The notes beneath the pieces were generated by a model. The model was not told the origin of the DNA and did no database searches. It worked only from the letters and a program-made list of their open reading frames with translations. From positions 1,151 through 65,150 of the forward strand of contig NZ_LMLH01000001.1 of the NCBI RefSeq assembly GCF_001421885.1: DNA of 64,000 bases. Direction: 5' to 3'. Source of the stretch: Pseudomonas sp. Leaf48. Its GTDB lineage: Bacteria; Pseudomonadota; Gammaproteobacteria; Pseudomonadales; Pseudomonadaceae. Below, piece after piece: positions 7,809 through 17,035 of this stretch; positions within the stretch are counted from its first letter, which is position 1; every line of letters begins with the position of its first letter. The translations under genes and the position numbers were made by a program.

Positions 7809-9227
7809 TTACGGCATCACTGGCGGGGTATACGTCAGTGTCGTCCCCAGTGCCCACAGCAACACCAGTACCAGCGGTGTGTGCACCAGCAACTGTACGA
7901 ACGAGAAACCGATCAGGTCCCGCGCCTTCAACCCCAGCACGCCCAGCAATGGCAGCATGTAGAACGGGTTGATCAGGTTGGGCAGGGCTTCTGCGGCGTT
8001 GTAGATCTGTACGGCCCAGCCCAGGTGGTAGTTCAGGTCGTTCGCCACTTGCATCACATACGGCGCTTCGATAATCCATTTGCCGCCGCCGGACGGAATG
8101 AAGAAGCCGAGGATCGCCGAGTACACGCCCATCAGCAGTGCATAAGTGTCATGGGACGCGATGCTGACGAAAAAGGTCGAGATGTGATGGGCCAGGGTCT
8201 GCGCATCGGCACCTTTGACCGTGGTCATCAGCGCGGCGATGGAGCCGTACAGCGGGAACTGGATCAGCACGCCCGTGGTAGTTGGCACTGCACGGGATAC
8301 GGCATCAAGGAAGCTGCGCGGACGCCAGTGCAGCAGGGCGCCGACCATGATGAACAGGAAGTTGTAGGTGTTGAGCCCGGAAATCGCGGTGATTGCCGGT
8401 TTGACCGAGAACTCGTGGAACAGCCATCCGGCGGCCAGCAGCACCAGCAGAATGATCAGAAGCGGACTGTATTCCAGCCATTCACCGGGTCGGGTGCGCG
8501 GTTGCAGCGGTGGCAGGCTGAAGCTCGGGTCCACTCCGCAGGCGCTGGCGTCTCGTGCGGTGTTCGGGCCAGGGGCGGTGGCGTAGGCAACGATCACGGA
8601 AACGATGATCAAGGTCAGCAACATCACGCCGGACTGCCAGAGAAAGATTGTCTCGGTGAATGGGATTACACCGGTGATCGCCAGGATCGACGGCGGCAGG
8701 CTGGCCGGGTTGGCCTGCAATTGCGCTGCGGACGACGACAGGCCCAGGGCCCAGACTGCGCCGAGACCCAGGTAGACAGCGGCACCGGCGGCGCGGTAGT
8801 CCATTTTAAGGTCGGTACGGCGGGCCAGGGCGCGCACCAGCAAGCCGCCGAATACCAGCGACAGGCCCCAGTTCAGCAACGACGCGACCATGGATATCAC
8901 CGCCACCCAAGCCACGGCGGAACGGCCGTTTTTCGGGATCCTCGCCAGGCGGTCGATCAGCTTCACAGCAGGTGGTGAGCTCGCGACCACGTAGCCACCG
9001 ATCACCACGAACGCCATTTGCATGGTGAACGGAATCAGGCTCCAGAAGCCGTCACCGAAGGCCACGGCGGCATCGGTGGGTTTGGCGCCCATGGCCAGGG
9101 TAGCCACGACGACGATAATCACTGCCAGCGCGGCAAACACCCAGGAGTCGGGGAACCAGCGTTCGGCAAAACCTGAACAGCGCAGGGCAAAGCGGGCAGA
9201 GCGGGTATCTTCGATATCAGCGGCCAC
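7809..9227 (-). CDS. AtoE-family short-chain fatty acid transporter
   Basis: A polytopic inner-membrane protein of 472 residues with about a dozen hydrophobic segments. It resembles the AtoE/TIGR00366 short-chain fatty acid transporters (segments such as FWSLIPFTMQMAFVVIGGY, IQFPLYGSIAAL and IPSGGGKWIIEAPYV are characteristic). The start chosen is GTG at 9227, preceded by GAGG at suitable spacing; the open frame runs 54 codons further upstream but that part is not like the family. It diverges from an MFS transporter gene, with about 200 bases of shared promoter region. The substrate (acetoacetate, butyrate or similar) is inferred from the family. Confidence 0.85.
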   Translation of the reverse strand: MAADIEDTRSARFALRCSGFAERWFPDSWVFAALAVIIVVVATLAMGAKPTDAAVAFGDGFWSLIPFTMQMAFVVIGGYVVASSPPAVKLIDRLARIPKNGRSAVAWVAVISMVASLLNWGLSLVFGGLLVRALARRTDLKMDYRAAGAAVYLGLGAVWALGLSSSAAQLQANPASLPPSILAITGVIPFTETIFLWQSGVMLLTLIIVSVIVAYATAPGPNTARDASACGVDPSFSLPPLQPRTRPGEWLEYSPLLIILLVLLAAGWLFHEFSVKPAITAISGLNTYNFLFIMVGALLHWRPRSFLDAVSRAVPTTTGVLIQFPLYGSIAALMTTVKGADAQTLAHHISTFFVSIASHDTYALLMGVYSAILGFFIPSGGGKWIIEAPYVMQVANDLNYHLGWAVQIYNAAEALPNLINPFYMLPLLGVLGLKARDLIGFSFVQLLVHTPLVLVLLWALGTTLTYTPPVMP

Positions 9228-9427
9228 GGGGGTACCTCGTATTGTTATGTTTGTTGTGGTCTTCGGGCGAGTGAGGCCCGTCTGGAAAGGCGCCAACCTT
9301 AATTCAACCCGATTTTTTTTGCGGGCCTGTTTTGTGGCTATGGGACTTTGGTCTAACGGGTTGTCCATGGGCACTTTTGCGTAGACCATGGGCGCCTTGG
9401 TTTATTGCCCGCACCAGAGTTCTTTTC

Positions 9428-10741
9428 ATGACTGCCAACACCGACTCGCGCCCGGCGCCCTTCAACCGCTCGGACTACAAGACCCTGGGGCTCGCCGCCC
9501 TCGGCGGGGCGCTGGAAATCTACGACTTCATCATCTTCGTGTTTTTCGCGCTCACTCTCAGCCAGTTGTTCTTCCCCCCGGAAATGCCCGAATGGCTGCG
9601 CCTGCTGCAAAGCTTCGGGATTTTCGTCACCGGTTATCTGGCGCGGCCATTGGGCGGTATTCTGATGGCGCATTTCGCCGACCGGTTGGGGCGCAAGAAA
9701 GTCTTCAGCCTGAGCATCCTGATGATGGCGCTGCCCTGCCTGCTGATCGGCATCATGCCGACCTATGCGCAAATCGGCTATTTCGCACCGTTGTTGCTGT
9801 TGCTCCTGCGCATCTTGCAGGGGGCGGCAGTGGGTGGTGAAGTCCCGAGTGCGTGGGTGTTCGTCGCCGAGCATGCCCCGGCGGGGCATCGCGGTTATGC
9901 CCTGGGCTTTTTGCAGGCGGGGCTGACCTTCGGCTACCTGATCGGCGCATTGACCGCGACCTTTCTGGCGCAGGCATTTACCCCGGAGCAAATTCTCGAT
10001 TACGCCTGGCGCTATCCATTCCTGCTGGGCGGCGTATTCGGCGTGATCGGTGTCTGGTTGCGTCGCTGGCTCAGCGAAACCCCGGTGTTCATGGCCATGC
10101 AGGCGCGGCGCGAGGCGGCCGGTGAGTTGCCACTGCGTACGGTCTTGCGTGAGCATCGCCTGGCCGTATTACCGGCCATGATCCTCACCTGCGTCCTGAC
10201 CTCGGCGGTGGTAGTATTCGTGGTCATCACTCCAACCATGATGCAGAAAACCTTCGGCATGACCGCCAGCCACACCTTTGCCCTGAGTGCCTTGGGCATC
10301 GTGTTTCTCAATATCGGTTGTGTACTCGCCGGGTTGCTGGTCGATCGTATCGGCGCCTGGCGCACCGTGATGCTGTACAGCCTGTTGCTGCCGCTGGGCA
10401 TCGGCGTACTTTATTCCAGCCTGATTCTCGGCAGTGACTGGATCGGGCTAGCCTATGCGGTGGCCGGGCTCGCTTGCGGGGTAGTCGGCGCGGTGCCTTC
10501 GGTGATGGTCAGCCTGTTCCCTGCGCGGATTCGGGTCTCGGGCATTTCATTTACCTACAACATCGCCTATGCCGCCTGGGCGAGCATTACGCCGCTGTTG
10601 CTCATTGGTCTGATGCCATGGAGTCCGTGGATCTGCGTGATGTTCTGCGCAGTGATGGGCGCGGTGGGTGCGGGTAGCGCGGTTTACTTCGCAAACCGAA
10701 TCCCAAGCGTCGCCGGATGTCCGGCTACCGGCGTGGTGTGA
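9428..10741 (+). CDS. MFS transporter of the metabolite:H+ symporter type
   Basis: This 437-residue protein has twelve predicted membrane helices. The loop 2-3 motif of the major facilitator superfamily appears as FADRLGRKKVF, and RILQGAAVGGEVPSAWVFVAEHAP is typical of the MHS (citrate, alpha-ketoglutarate, proline/betaine) subgroup, which imports organic acids or osmolytes with protons. The start is ATG 9428 (MTANTDSRPAPFNRSDYKTL), where family similarity begins; a longer frame from 9332 reads through non-family sequence. The substrate cannot be told from the sequence. The divergent AtoE-like gene suggests organic-acid use. Confidence 0.85.
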   Translation: MTANTDSRPAPFNRSDYKTLGLAALGGALEIYDFIIFVFFALTLSQLFFPPEMPEWLRLLQSFGIFVTGYLARPLGGILMAHFADRLGRKKVFSLSILMMALPCLLIGIMPTYAQIGYFAPLLLLLLRILQGAAVGGEVPSAWVFVAEHAPAGHRGYALGFLQAGLTFGYLIGALTATFLAQAFTPEQILDYAWRYPFLLGGVFGVIGVWLRRWLSETPVFMAMQARREAAGELPLRTVLREHRLAVLPAMILTCVLTSAVVVFVVITPTMMQKTFGMTASHTFALSALGIVFLNIGCVLAGLLVDRIGAWRTVMLYSLLLPLGIGVLYSSLILGSDWIGLAYAVAGLACGVVGAVPSVMVSLFPARIRVSGISFTYNIAYAAWASITPLLLIGLMPWSPWICVMFCAVMGAVGAGSAVYFANRIPSVAGCPATGVV

Positions 10742-10816
10742 GTGAAGGGCCGTGGCGGCGGAGGCGGGGACGGTGATCTTTGCCCGTGGGAGAATCCATG
10801 AGGATTTGGCCTGCAT

Positions 10817-10850
10817 AAAAAAGGGCCTGCCATCCGGTAAGCCCTTTCTC
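10817..10850. terminator. Bidirectional terminator
   Basis: A-run, stem AAAGGGC / GCCCTTT, T-rich tail between the convergent MFS and ggt genes. Confidence 0.75.
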
Positions 10851-10865
10851 GTTCGTGCATACGAC

Positions 10866-12698
10866 TCAATCCCCTAACGCCTGTCCCTCACGCCGGGGAT
10901 CGGCGCCCCCCGTCAGCGACGCCTTGCCCTGGGCATCCTTCAGCCGAACGATCGCCTGGGTGCCGCTGGTCATGTCGATCTCGGTCACGACGTGCCCCTT
11001 GTCTTTGAGCGCCTGAATCAGCCCCGGGCTGAACTGACCGAGCTCCAGTTCAGTCGGGCCGTTGCGGCTGCCGAAGTTGGGCAGGTTGATGGCGGCTTGC
11101 GCATCCAGGTTCCAGTCGAGCAGGCCGATGGTGGATTTGGCGACGTACTCGATGATCTGCGAACCGCCGGGCGATCCGATGGTGGCGAGGAATTCACCGC
11201 TCTGGCGATTGAAGACCAGGGTCGGCGCCATGGACGAGCGGGGGCGTTTGCCGGGCTCGACGCGGTTGGCGACTTTCTGCCCGTTTTCTTCGGGGATGAA
11301 CGAGAAGTCAGTCAGTTCGTTGTTGAGCAGAAAGCCCTGCACCATCAGGTGCGAGCCGAACGCCGATTCGATGGTGGTGGTCATGGACACGGCACCGCCG
11401 GCGTCATCGACGGCTACCACCTGCGACGTGGAAATGCGCAGAGGCGAGCGATCCGGCGCGTAGGCCACCTGAATGCCAGGCGGGGTGCCGGGGCGGGCGG
11501 TGCCCATGCTGCGTTCGCCGATCAGGGCGGCGCGACTGGCCAGGTAGGTCGGGTCGATCAGGCCTTTGACCGGAACGGGTACGTAGTCGGAGTCGGCCAC
11601 GTACTGCGCACGGTCGGCATAGGCCAGGCGCTCGGCTTCAGAGATCAGGTGCACGGCTTCAGGTGCAGGTTCGCTACCGGCAGGTGCGCTGGTTTTGACC
11701 GGTTTCAGCGCTGCAAGGGCCAGATGCCTGTCGCGAGTCTCCAGTGCCTGCAGCGTGCCGAGGATCTGCGCCAAGGCGATCCCGCCTGAAGATGGTGGTG
11801 GCATGCCACAAACCTGCCAGCGTTTGTAGTCGGTGCACAGAGGTGCGCGTTCCTTCGCCTGATAGCGGCTGAGATCGTTCAGGGAAAGACTGCCAGGGTT
11901 GGCGTGGCCCTGCACCTTGGCCACGATTTCCTCGGCGACCGGGCCGGTGTACAAGGCATCTGGACCTTCGTTGGCGATACGTTTGAGCACCGCGGCCAGC
12001 GCCGGGTTCTGCAGATTGGTGCCGACTGCCTTGGGGCTGCCATCGGCATTCAGGAAATACGCCGCCATCTCCGGCGAGCGCCGTAAGGACGAGTCTGCAG
12101 CAATTAATCGATGCAGGCGTGGGGAAATGGCAAAGCCTTGCCTGGCGAGTTTGATCGCCGGTTCAAACAATTGCGCCCAAGGCAGGCGCCCGTGTTTTCG
12201 ATGGGCCAGCTCCAGGGCGCGCAAGACCCCTGGTGTGCCCACCGAGCGGCCGCCGATCTGCGCCTGGGTAAACTCCATCGGTTGCCCGTTGGCTTGCAGG
12301 AAAAGCTTCTCGGTGGCGCCAGCCGGTGCAGTTTCGCGGCCATCGTAGGTGCGCACGGACTTTCCGTCCCAGAGGACGATCAGAGCGCCGCCGCCAATGC
12401 CCGAAGATTGCGGTTCGACCAGGGTCAACACAGCCTGCATCGCAATCGCCGCATCGATGGCCGAACCACCCCGACGCAACATCTCCCGGCCAGCCTCGGC
12501 CGCCAACGGGTTGGCCGCTGCCGCCATGTATTTCTCCGCGTGGCGGGTGCGCAGGTCGGTGCGGTAACCGGAGGCGCTTTCCGGTGCGGACGGTAAAGTC
12601 GGCGCCGAAGCGTTCTGGCATGCGGCAAGGGTCAGTGCGCTGGCGATCAATGCCAGGGCTGACAGGCGAAAGCGGCTCAAATGCGGGGCTGAGAACAC
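10866..12698 (-). CDS. ggt: Gamma-glutamyltransferase, secreted, possible lipoprotein
   Basis: This 610-residue protein hydrolyses or transfers the gamma-glutamyl group of glutathione and related peptides in the periplasm. The N-terminus is a signal peptide ending in a lipobox-like LTLAAC. Family marks are SSGIGGGALIVLWDG, the autocatalytic cleavage site around STSQVVAVD (the Thr becomes the N-terminal nucleophile of the small subunit) and GSPGGSQII. The GTG at 12698 is chosen because it has GGAG about eight bases upstream; an ATG at 12731 would add eleven residues before the signal peptide. The precursor length is usual for Ggt. Confidence 0.92.
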   Translation of the reverse strand: MFSAPHLSRFRLSALALIASALTLAACQNASAPTLPSAPESASGYRTDLRTRHAEKYMAAAANPLAAEAGREMLRRGGSAIDAAIAMQAVLTLVEPQSSGIGGGALIVLWDGKSVRTYDGRETAPAGATEKLFLQANGQPMEFTQAQIGGRSVGTPGVLRALELAHRKHGRLPWAQLFEPAIKLARQGFAISPRLHRLIAADSSLRRSPEMAAYFLNADGSPKAVGTNLQNPALAAVLKRIANEGPDALYTGPVAEEIVAKVQGHANPGSLSLNDLSRYQAKERAPLCTDYKRWQVCGMPPPSSGGIALAQILGTLQALETRDRHLALAALKPVKTSAPAGSEPAPEAVHLISEAERLAYADRAQYVADSDYVPVPVKGLIDPTYLASRAALIGERSMGTARPGTPPGIQVAYAPDRSPLRISTSQVVAVDDAGGAVSMTTTIESAFGSHLMVQGFLLNNELTDFSFIPEENGQKVANRVEPGKRPRSSMAPTLVFNRQSGEFLATIGSPGGSQIIEYVAKSTIGLLDWNLDAQAAINLPNFGSRNGPTELELGQFSPGLIQALKDKGHVVTEIDMTSGTQAIVRLKDAQGKASLTGGADPRREGQALGD

Positions 12699-12863
12699 GC
12701 GGGGCACTCCGTCCGTTGGATAAAGGATCACTGGACTGTATCGGTCGAAAGGGAGGGGTGCAAACCGGCGCAGAAGCCGTCAGAGAATTCCGGTGGCGGC
12801 GACGGGGTTTCACAAGGGTTTGGTTGCGTACCTGACAGATCTGGGATCGGGCGTTGCCGGCGG

Positions 12864-12963
12864 TGTAGGAGCGAGCCTGCTCGCGATGGGCTCAAGAGCG
12901 CCGCGTTTAACCAGCTAACACACGTATTCGTTAACGACCATCGCGAGCAGGCTCGCTCCTACA
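12864..12963. repeat. Inverted REP pair (BIME)
   Basis: Two 26-base REP arms (TGTAGGAGCGAGCCTGCTCG..., 12864-12889, and its exact complement, 12938-12963) face each other across a 48-base spacer between the ggt gene and tRNA-Met. Confidence 0.85.
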
Positions 12964-12983
12964 GTCGGCATAAACAGCAGGCA

Positions 12984-13018
12984 TAAAAAAACGGCCTACC
13001 TTTCGGTAAGCCGTTTTT
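12984..13018 (-). terminator. Terminator of tRNA-Met
   Basis: Stem AAAAACGGC-TACC / GGTA-GCCGTTTTT with flanking A and T runs, six bases past the 3' end of the tRNA gene. Confidence 0.85.
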
Positions 13019-13024
13019 AGTACT

Positions 13025-13101
13025 TGGTGGCTACACAGGGACTTGAACCCCGGACCCCAGCATTATGAATGCTATGCTCTAACCAACTGAGCTATGTAGC
13101 C
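13025..13101 (-). tRNA. tRNA-Met (CAU)
   Basis: A 77-base cloverleaf reads on the minus strand. The acceptor stem is GGCTACA / TGTAGCC and the CCA end is encoded. The D-arm is GCTCAGTTGGTTAGAGC, the anticodon stem-loop is TAGCA-TTCATAA-TGCTG with anticodon CAU, and the T-arm is CGGGGTTCAAGTCCCTG. The fully paired acceptor end indicates elongator tRNA-Met, not the initiator. Confidence 0.95.
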
Positions 13102-13247
13102 AAGTGGCGCGCATTATTCACCGGTAACGGGGATGCGTCAAGCATAAATCTAAAATATTTCTCTGCGCTTTCAATTGTTTATCAAAATCTGCCCCTGAGC
13201 AGCGGCGAAAGCAGCGAAAGCGGCGATCGGAGAGCGGGACACTCGTT

Positions 13248-15305
13248 TCAACTCAAACGGAATCGCCCGGTGTTGTCGCTCAGTGCCTTGCTGCCATGAC
13301 TCAAGGTATCCGCTGTCTGGTTCACCGCACGAGCCCCTTCGAGCAAACGCACCGCGGCTTGGTCGACCTGCTGGATATTGCTGCTGACCTCGTCGGCGGT
13401 ACAGGCCTGTTCTTCCACTGCCGTGGCGATTTGCGCCAGGGTATCGGTAACGCTTTGCACGGCGCTGGCAATTTCCCCAAGCCGTTCGCCCAGGCCTGTG
13501 ACCGCGTGGGCATCGGACTCTGCCTGGCCGCAGGCAGCTTCCATCAGGCTGACAGCTTCGTTCACCGTACTGCGCAAACTGTCGACCGTGCCGGCGATTT
13601 GCGCGGTCGAAGACTGGGTGCGCTGCGAAAGGCTGCGTACTTCATCGGCCACTACCGCAAAGCCGCGCCCTTGTTCACCGGCACGGGCTGCCTCGATGGC
13701 GGCGTTGAGTGCCAGCAGGTTGGTCTGCTCGGCAACGCCGCGAATGGTATCGACCACCAGTTGGATCTGCTGCCCCTGCTCACTGACCCGGCCCAATGCC
13801 GCTGCCGTCTCGTTCAGGCGGTGATTGAGTTGCTGGATGCTCGCGGTGGTGCGCTGGCTGTCACGGCTGCTGTCGGTGGCAATGCGTCGGGTGTGCTGAG
13901 CGCTGTCAGAGGCCTGTTCGCAACTGTGAGCCACCCCTTGGGAGGTCGCGGCCAGTTGCGTTGCTGCTGCGGCGATCTGGCTGATCTGCAATTGCTGGGC
14001 TTCGACTTCACCCAAGGCACCACTGGAATGATGATTGAGGGTCTGTACTGCGTTGCTCAATTGCAGGGTCTCGTGATCGACCCCCTGCAGGCTGGCGCGT
14101 AGCTGCACCACGGCGACATTCAGCGCAGTGCTGATCACTGCAAGCTCATCCCGGCCCTGAACCGCTACCTGCACGCTCAGATTGCCGTCGCGCAAGGCCT
14201 CGGCAAGCACGGTGATTCCGCTGGCACTGCGGCGGATCGAAGACTGCAAGCAGGTGAACAGGTAAAGCGCGGCCAGTAGCAGGAGGCTGAACACGCTCGC
14301 GACCATCGTGAACTGGCGGATGGCCGAGTCGTGGTAGTAGTTCAGGCGTTGATCCAGCGACTCCAGTGATTGCAGGCGCAAAGCAGCGAGGTCGGCGAGC
14401 AGGGCGTCCAGACTGCGCTCGAACTCTTCCGGTCTCAGAGTGATGCTGGCGCCGAACACTCCGTCATCCAGAACCTTGAGGCCTGTGTCGAGGTGTTTGA
14501 GGCTGTCACTGTATTGTCCGGCCCAGGTTTGCAGCTCGCTGGGCAGCCGTGCTTCGAGCACGCTAGCGGTTTTAACCATCTGCTCCCGGGCATCACCGAT
14601 GCGGCTGCGCAAATCACGCAGTTGCAGTCGGCTCTGCAGGGTGAATTGTCCCGATACCACCGACGCCTGACCTACTGCCGCCAGTTGGCCGACCCGTTCG
14701 ATCAGATCCGGTGCGTGCTGGGTGGAGATCTGCGTCAGCAGATACGTTTCCAGCCACGGCGCCAGGGTCAGGCGATTGTCCATGGCGATCTGCTCGCGCA
14801 AGGCGTGCAGGGCGCTCATGGCCTTGGTGAAGCGATCGTAGCCGTCCGGCCACCAGCCGACGTTGCCCAGGCTTTTTGAGTCGAGGCCGTTGAGGGTGCT
14901 TTGCAGGGCTTGATAGCGGACCAGGGTTTCGCCTTCGGCGCCTTCTTTTTGCAGGGCGTTGCCCAGCTGTGAATTGGCCTGGGTGACCGCTGGCTGCACT
15001 GCATCGAACGCAGCCATGGCGGCGAGGGTGGCTGGCGTTGGTTGTCGATTGGTTTCCGTCGCGCGCCAACGGGCAGCACGGTCACGCTGGGCGGCCAGCA
15101 GATTGTCGAGCGCATCGAGGGCGAGCAACTGACGCACGCCGGCCCGTTCACCGGCGATCAGGCTCAGTTTGTCGCGATAGTCCAGACCGATCATCCACAG
15201 GCTGCCGGCCAGCGGCAGGATAAACAACAGAAACAACAGCTGGAATTTTCGAGCGAAGCCAAAACGCCCCAGTAATCCGATCCCCGGTGATAAAAAAGCC
15301 TGCAT
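13248..15305 (-). CDS. Methyl-accepting chemotaxis protein
   Basis: This 685-residue chemoreceptor has a first membrane helix (residues about 20-42), then a periplasmic ligand-binding region of roughly 300 residues, all helical. A second membrane helix (FTMVASVFSLLLLAALYLFT) is followed by a HAMP domain. The signalling domain contains the highly conserved hairpin tip GVAEQTNLLALNAAIEAARA and ends without a CheR pentapeptide. It senses a ligand outside and controls CheA in the cytoplasm. The ATG at 15305 follows AGAGGAG; the open frame begins 46 codons earlier but has no family similarity there. The ligand is unknown. It stands alone, without che genes nearby. Confidence 0.92.
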   Translation of the reverse strand: MQAFLSPGIGLLGRFGFARKFQLLFLLFILPLAGSLWMIGLDYRDKLSLIAGERAGVRQLLALDALDNLLAAQRDRAARWRATETNRQPTPATLAAMAAFDAVQPAVTQANSQLGNALQKEGAEGETLVRYQALQSTLNGLDSKSLGNVGWWPDGYDRFTKAMSALHALREQIAMDNRLTLAPWLETYLLTQISTQHAPDLIERVGQLAAVGQASVVSGQFTLQSRLQLRDLRSRIGDAREQMVKTASVLEARLPSELQTWAGQYSDSLKHLDTGLKVLDDGVFGASITLRPEEFERSLDALLADLAALRLQSLESLDQRLNYYHDSAIRQFTMVASVFSLLLLAALYLFTCLQSSIRRSASGITVLAEALRDGNLSVQVAVQGRDELAVISTALNVAVVQLRASLQGVDHETLQLSNAVQTLNHHSSGALGEVEAQQLQISQIAAAATQLAATSQGVAHSCEQASDSAQHTRRIATDSSRDSQRTTASIQQLNHRLNETAAALGRVSEQGQQIQLVVDTIRGVAEQTNLLALNAAIEAARAGEQGRGFAVVADEVRSLSQRTQSSTAQIAGTVDSLRSTVNEAVSLMEAACGQAESDAHAVTGLGERLGEIASAVQSVTDTLAQIATAVEEQACTADEVSSNIQQVDQAAVRLLEGARAVNQTADTLSHGSKALSDNTGRFRLS

Positions 15306-15637
15306 GCCCCAAGACTCCTCTGGACACCACGCACCATCTGCGTGCGTCGAGGCTGTCGCGCGCTCGACCTGTGCCCTTGTAATAGGCCTCGAAAGTTCAC
15401 CCGCGCCAGCTCTGTGGGCCGACTCTGTAGCGAAACTTCCCATTCTCGGTCCCCTTTGTGAGGGGCCGCGTTCAAGCAGACAAACAAGGCAAGATTCAGA
15501 CCATGGCTTTGCGCCACTAGTTATCTCGAAGTGATATTCAAGTTCGTTAGCTGGCTAAGGGGATGGCGCTGCCACGGGGAAAAATGGCACATTGGTGCTC
15601 CTGCCCGTTTGCACCCATCTGTTGTACGGAAACTCTC

Positions 15638-16849
15638 ATGGCTATCAGCAACGCCCAGACCGGTTCAGCGCCGGCCACTTCCCAAAGCAGTCCCCTGGTC
15701 ATGCGCATCATCGGCGCGGTAGCACTGGCGCACTTGATCAACGACCTGATTCAGTCGGTGCTGCCGTCGATCTACCCGATGCTCAAGGCCAACTATGGCC
15801 TGACGTTCACCCAGGTCGGCCTGATCACTCTGACCTTTCAGCTGACGGCCTCACTGCTGCAGCCGTGGGTCGGTTATCACACCGATCGCCATCCCAAGCC
15901 GTGGCTGTTACCGGCAGGTACCGTCTGCACGCTGGTCGGGATTGTAATGATGTCGATGGTCGGCAGCTTTGCCCTGATCCTGCTGGCGGCGGGCTTGATC
16001 GGAATCGGTTCTTCGACCTTTCACCCGGAAGCTTCTCGCGTGGCGCGACTGGCCTCGGGCGGGCGCTACGGGCTGGCGCAATCGACTTTCCAGGTTGGCG
16101 GCAATGCCGGCTCGGCATTCGGTCCATTGCTGGCGGCGGCGATCATCATTCCCTACGGCCAGGGCAACGTGGCCTGGTTCGGTCTGTTCGCGGTGTTTGC
16201 GCTGTTCGTGCTCTATCGCATCAGCCGCTGGTACGCCAATCACTTGAACCTGTTCAAGCTCAAGCAGGGTCAGGCGGCGACTCACGGCCTGTCCAGGGGA
16301 AGAGTGATCAGCGCGCTGGTGGTGCTCGGGCTGCTGGTGTTCTCCAAGTATTTCTACATGTCCAGCCTCACCAGTTACTTCACTTTCTACCTGATCGAGA
16401 AGTTCGACCTGTCAGTGGCCAGTTCGCAGCTTCATCTGTTCCTGTTCCTGGGTGCGGTAGCGGCGGGGACATTCTTTGGCGGACCGATCGGCGACAAGAT
16501 CGGGCGCAAGGCAGTGATCTGGTTCTCGATTCTCGGCGTTGCGCCGTTCACCTTGCTGCTGCCCCATGTCGACCTGTTCTGGACCAGTATCCTCAGCGTG
16601 GTCATTGGCTTCATACTCGCTTCGGCGTTCTCGGCGATCGTGGTGTACGCCCAGGAGCTGGTGCCGGGCAATGTCGGGATGATTGCCGGGGTGTTCTTCG
16701 GCCTGATGTTCGGCTTTGGCGGGATTGGTGCTGCGTTGCTCGGGTATCTGGCGGATATTCATGGCATCGAGTACGTGTACTACTTGTGCTCGTTCTTGCC
16801 GTTGTTGGGGATTTTGGCGATTTTCCTGCCACGTACCAAAAAGACCTGA
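15638..16849 (+). CDS. fsr: Fsr-like MFS efflux transporter
   Basis: This 403-residue protein with twelve membrane helices closely resembles E. coli fosmidomycin-resistance protein Fsr over its length. Shared stretches include INDLIQSVLPSIYP, LTFQLTASLLQPWVGY, STFHPEASRVARLASGGRYG, FSKYFYMSSLTSYFTFYLIE and VYAQELVPGNVGMIAG. It should export fosmidomycin or unrelated natural substrates across the inner membrane. The ATG at 15638 aligns with the family start; the open frame extends 25 codons upstream. It ends just before a long perfect REP pair. Confidence 0.9.
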   Translation: MAISNAQTGSAPATSQSSPLVMRIIGAVALAHLINDLIQSVLPSIYPMLKANYGLTFTQVGLITLTFQLTASLLQPWVGYHTDRHPKPWLLPAGTVCTLVGIVMMSMVGSFALILLAAGLIGIGSSTFHPEASRVARLASGGRYGLAQSTFQVGGNAGSAFGPLLAAAIIIPYGQGNVAWFGLFAVFALFVLYRISRWYANHLNLFKLKQGQAATHGLSRGRVISALVVLGLLVFSKYFYMSSLTSYFTFYLIEKFDLSVASSQLHLFLFLGAVAAGTFFGGPIGDKIGRKAVIWFSILGVAPFTLLLPHVDLFWTSILSVVIGFILASAFSAIVVYAQELVPGNVGMIAGVFFGLMFGFGGIGAALLGYLADIHGIEYVYYLCSFLPLLGILAIFLPRTKKT

Positions 16850-16866
16850 CCCAACAAAAATCCCCC

Positions 16867-16955
16867 TGTGGGAGCGGGCTTGCTCGCGAAGGCGGTGTGT
16901 CAGTTGGTATAACTCTTACTGACACACCGCCTTCGCGAGCAAGCCCGCTCCCACA
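16867..16955. repeat. Perfect 38-bp REP inverted pair (BIME)
   Basis: The left arm 16867-16904 and right arm 16918-16955 are exact reverse complements over 38 bases with a 13-base loop. The core is GGGAGCGGGCTTGCTCGCGA and the arm also includes the GGTGTGTCAGT tail. Confidence 0.92.
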
Positions 16956-16992
16956 ATGAGTTGGTGGTGTTGCGGGCAAATATTCCAGGCAC

Positions 16993-17022
16993 AAAAAAGC
17001 CGCGTATCAAACGCGGCTTTTT
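16993..17022. terminator. Terminator downstream of ychF
   Basis: A-run, stem AGCCGCGT / ACGCGGCT, T-run, 14 bases from the ychF stop. Confidence 0.85.
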
Positions 17023-17035
17023 CTTGAGCGATGTT

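Noticed and set aside
13025..13101. tRNA-Met as an island attachment site
   Set aside because: No integrase gene and no duplicated tRNA end was found on either side.
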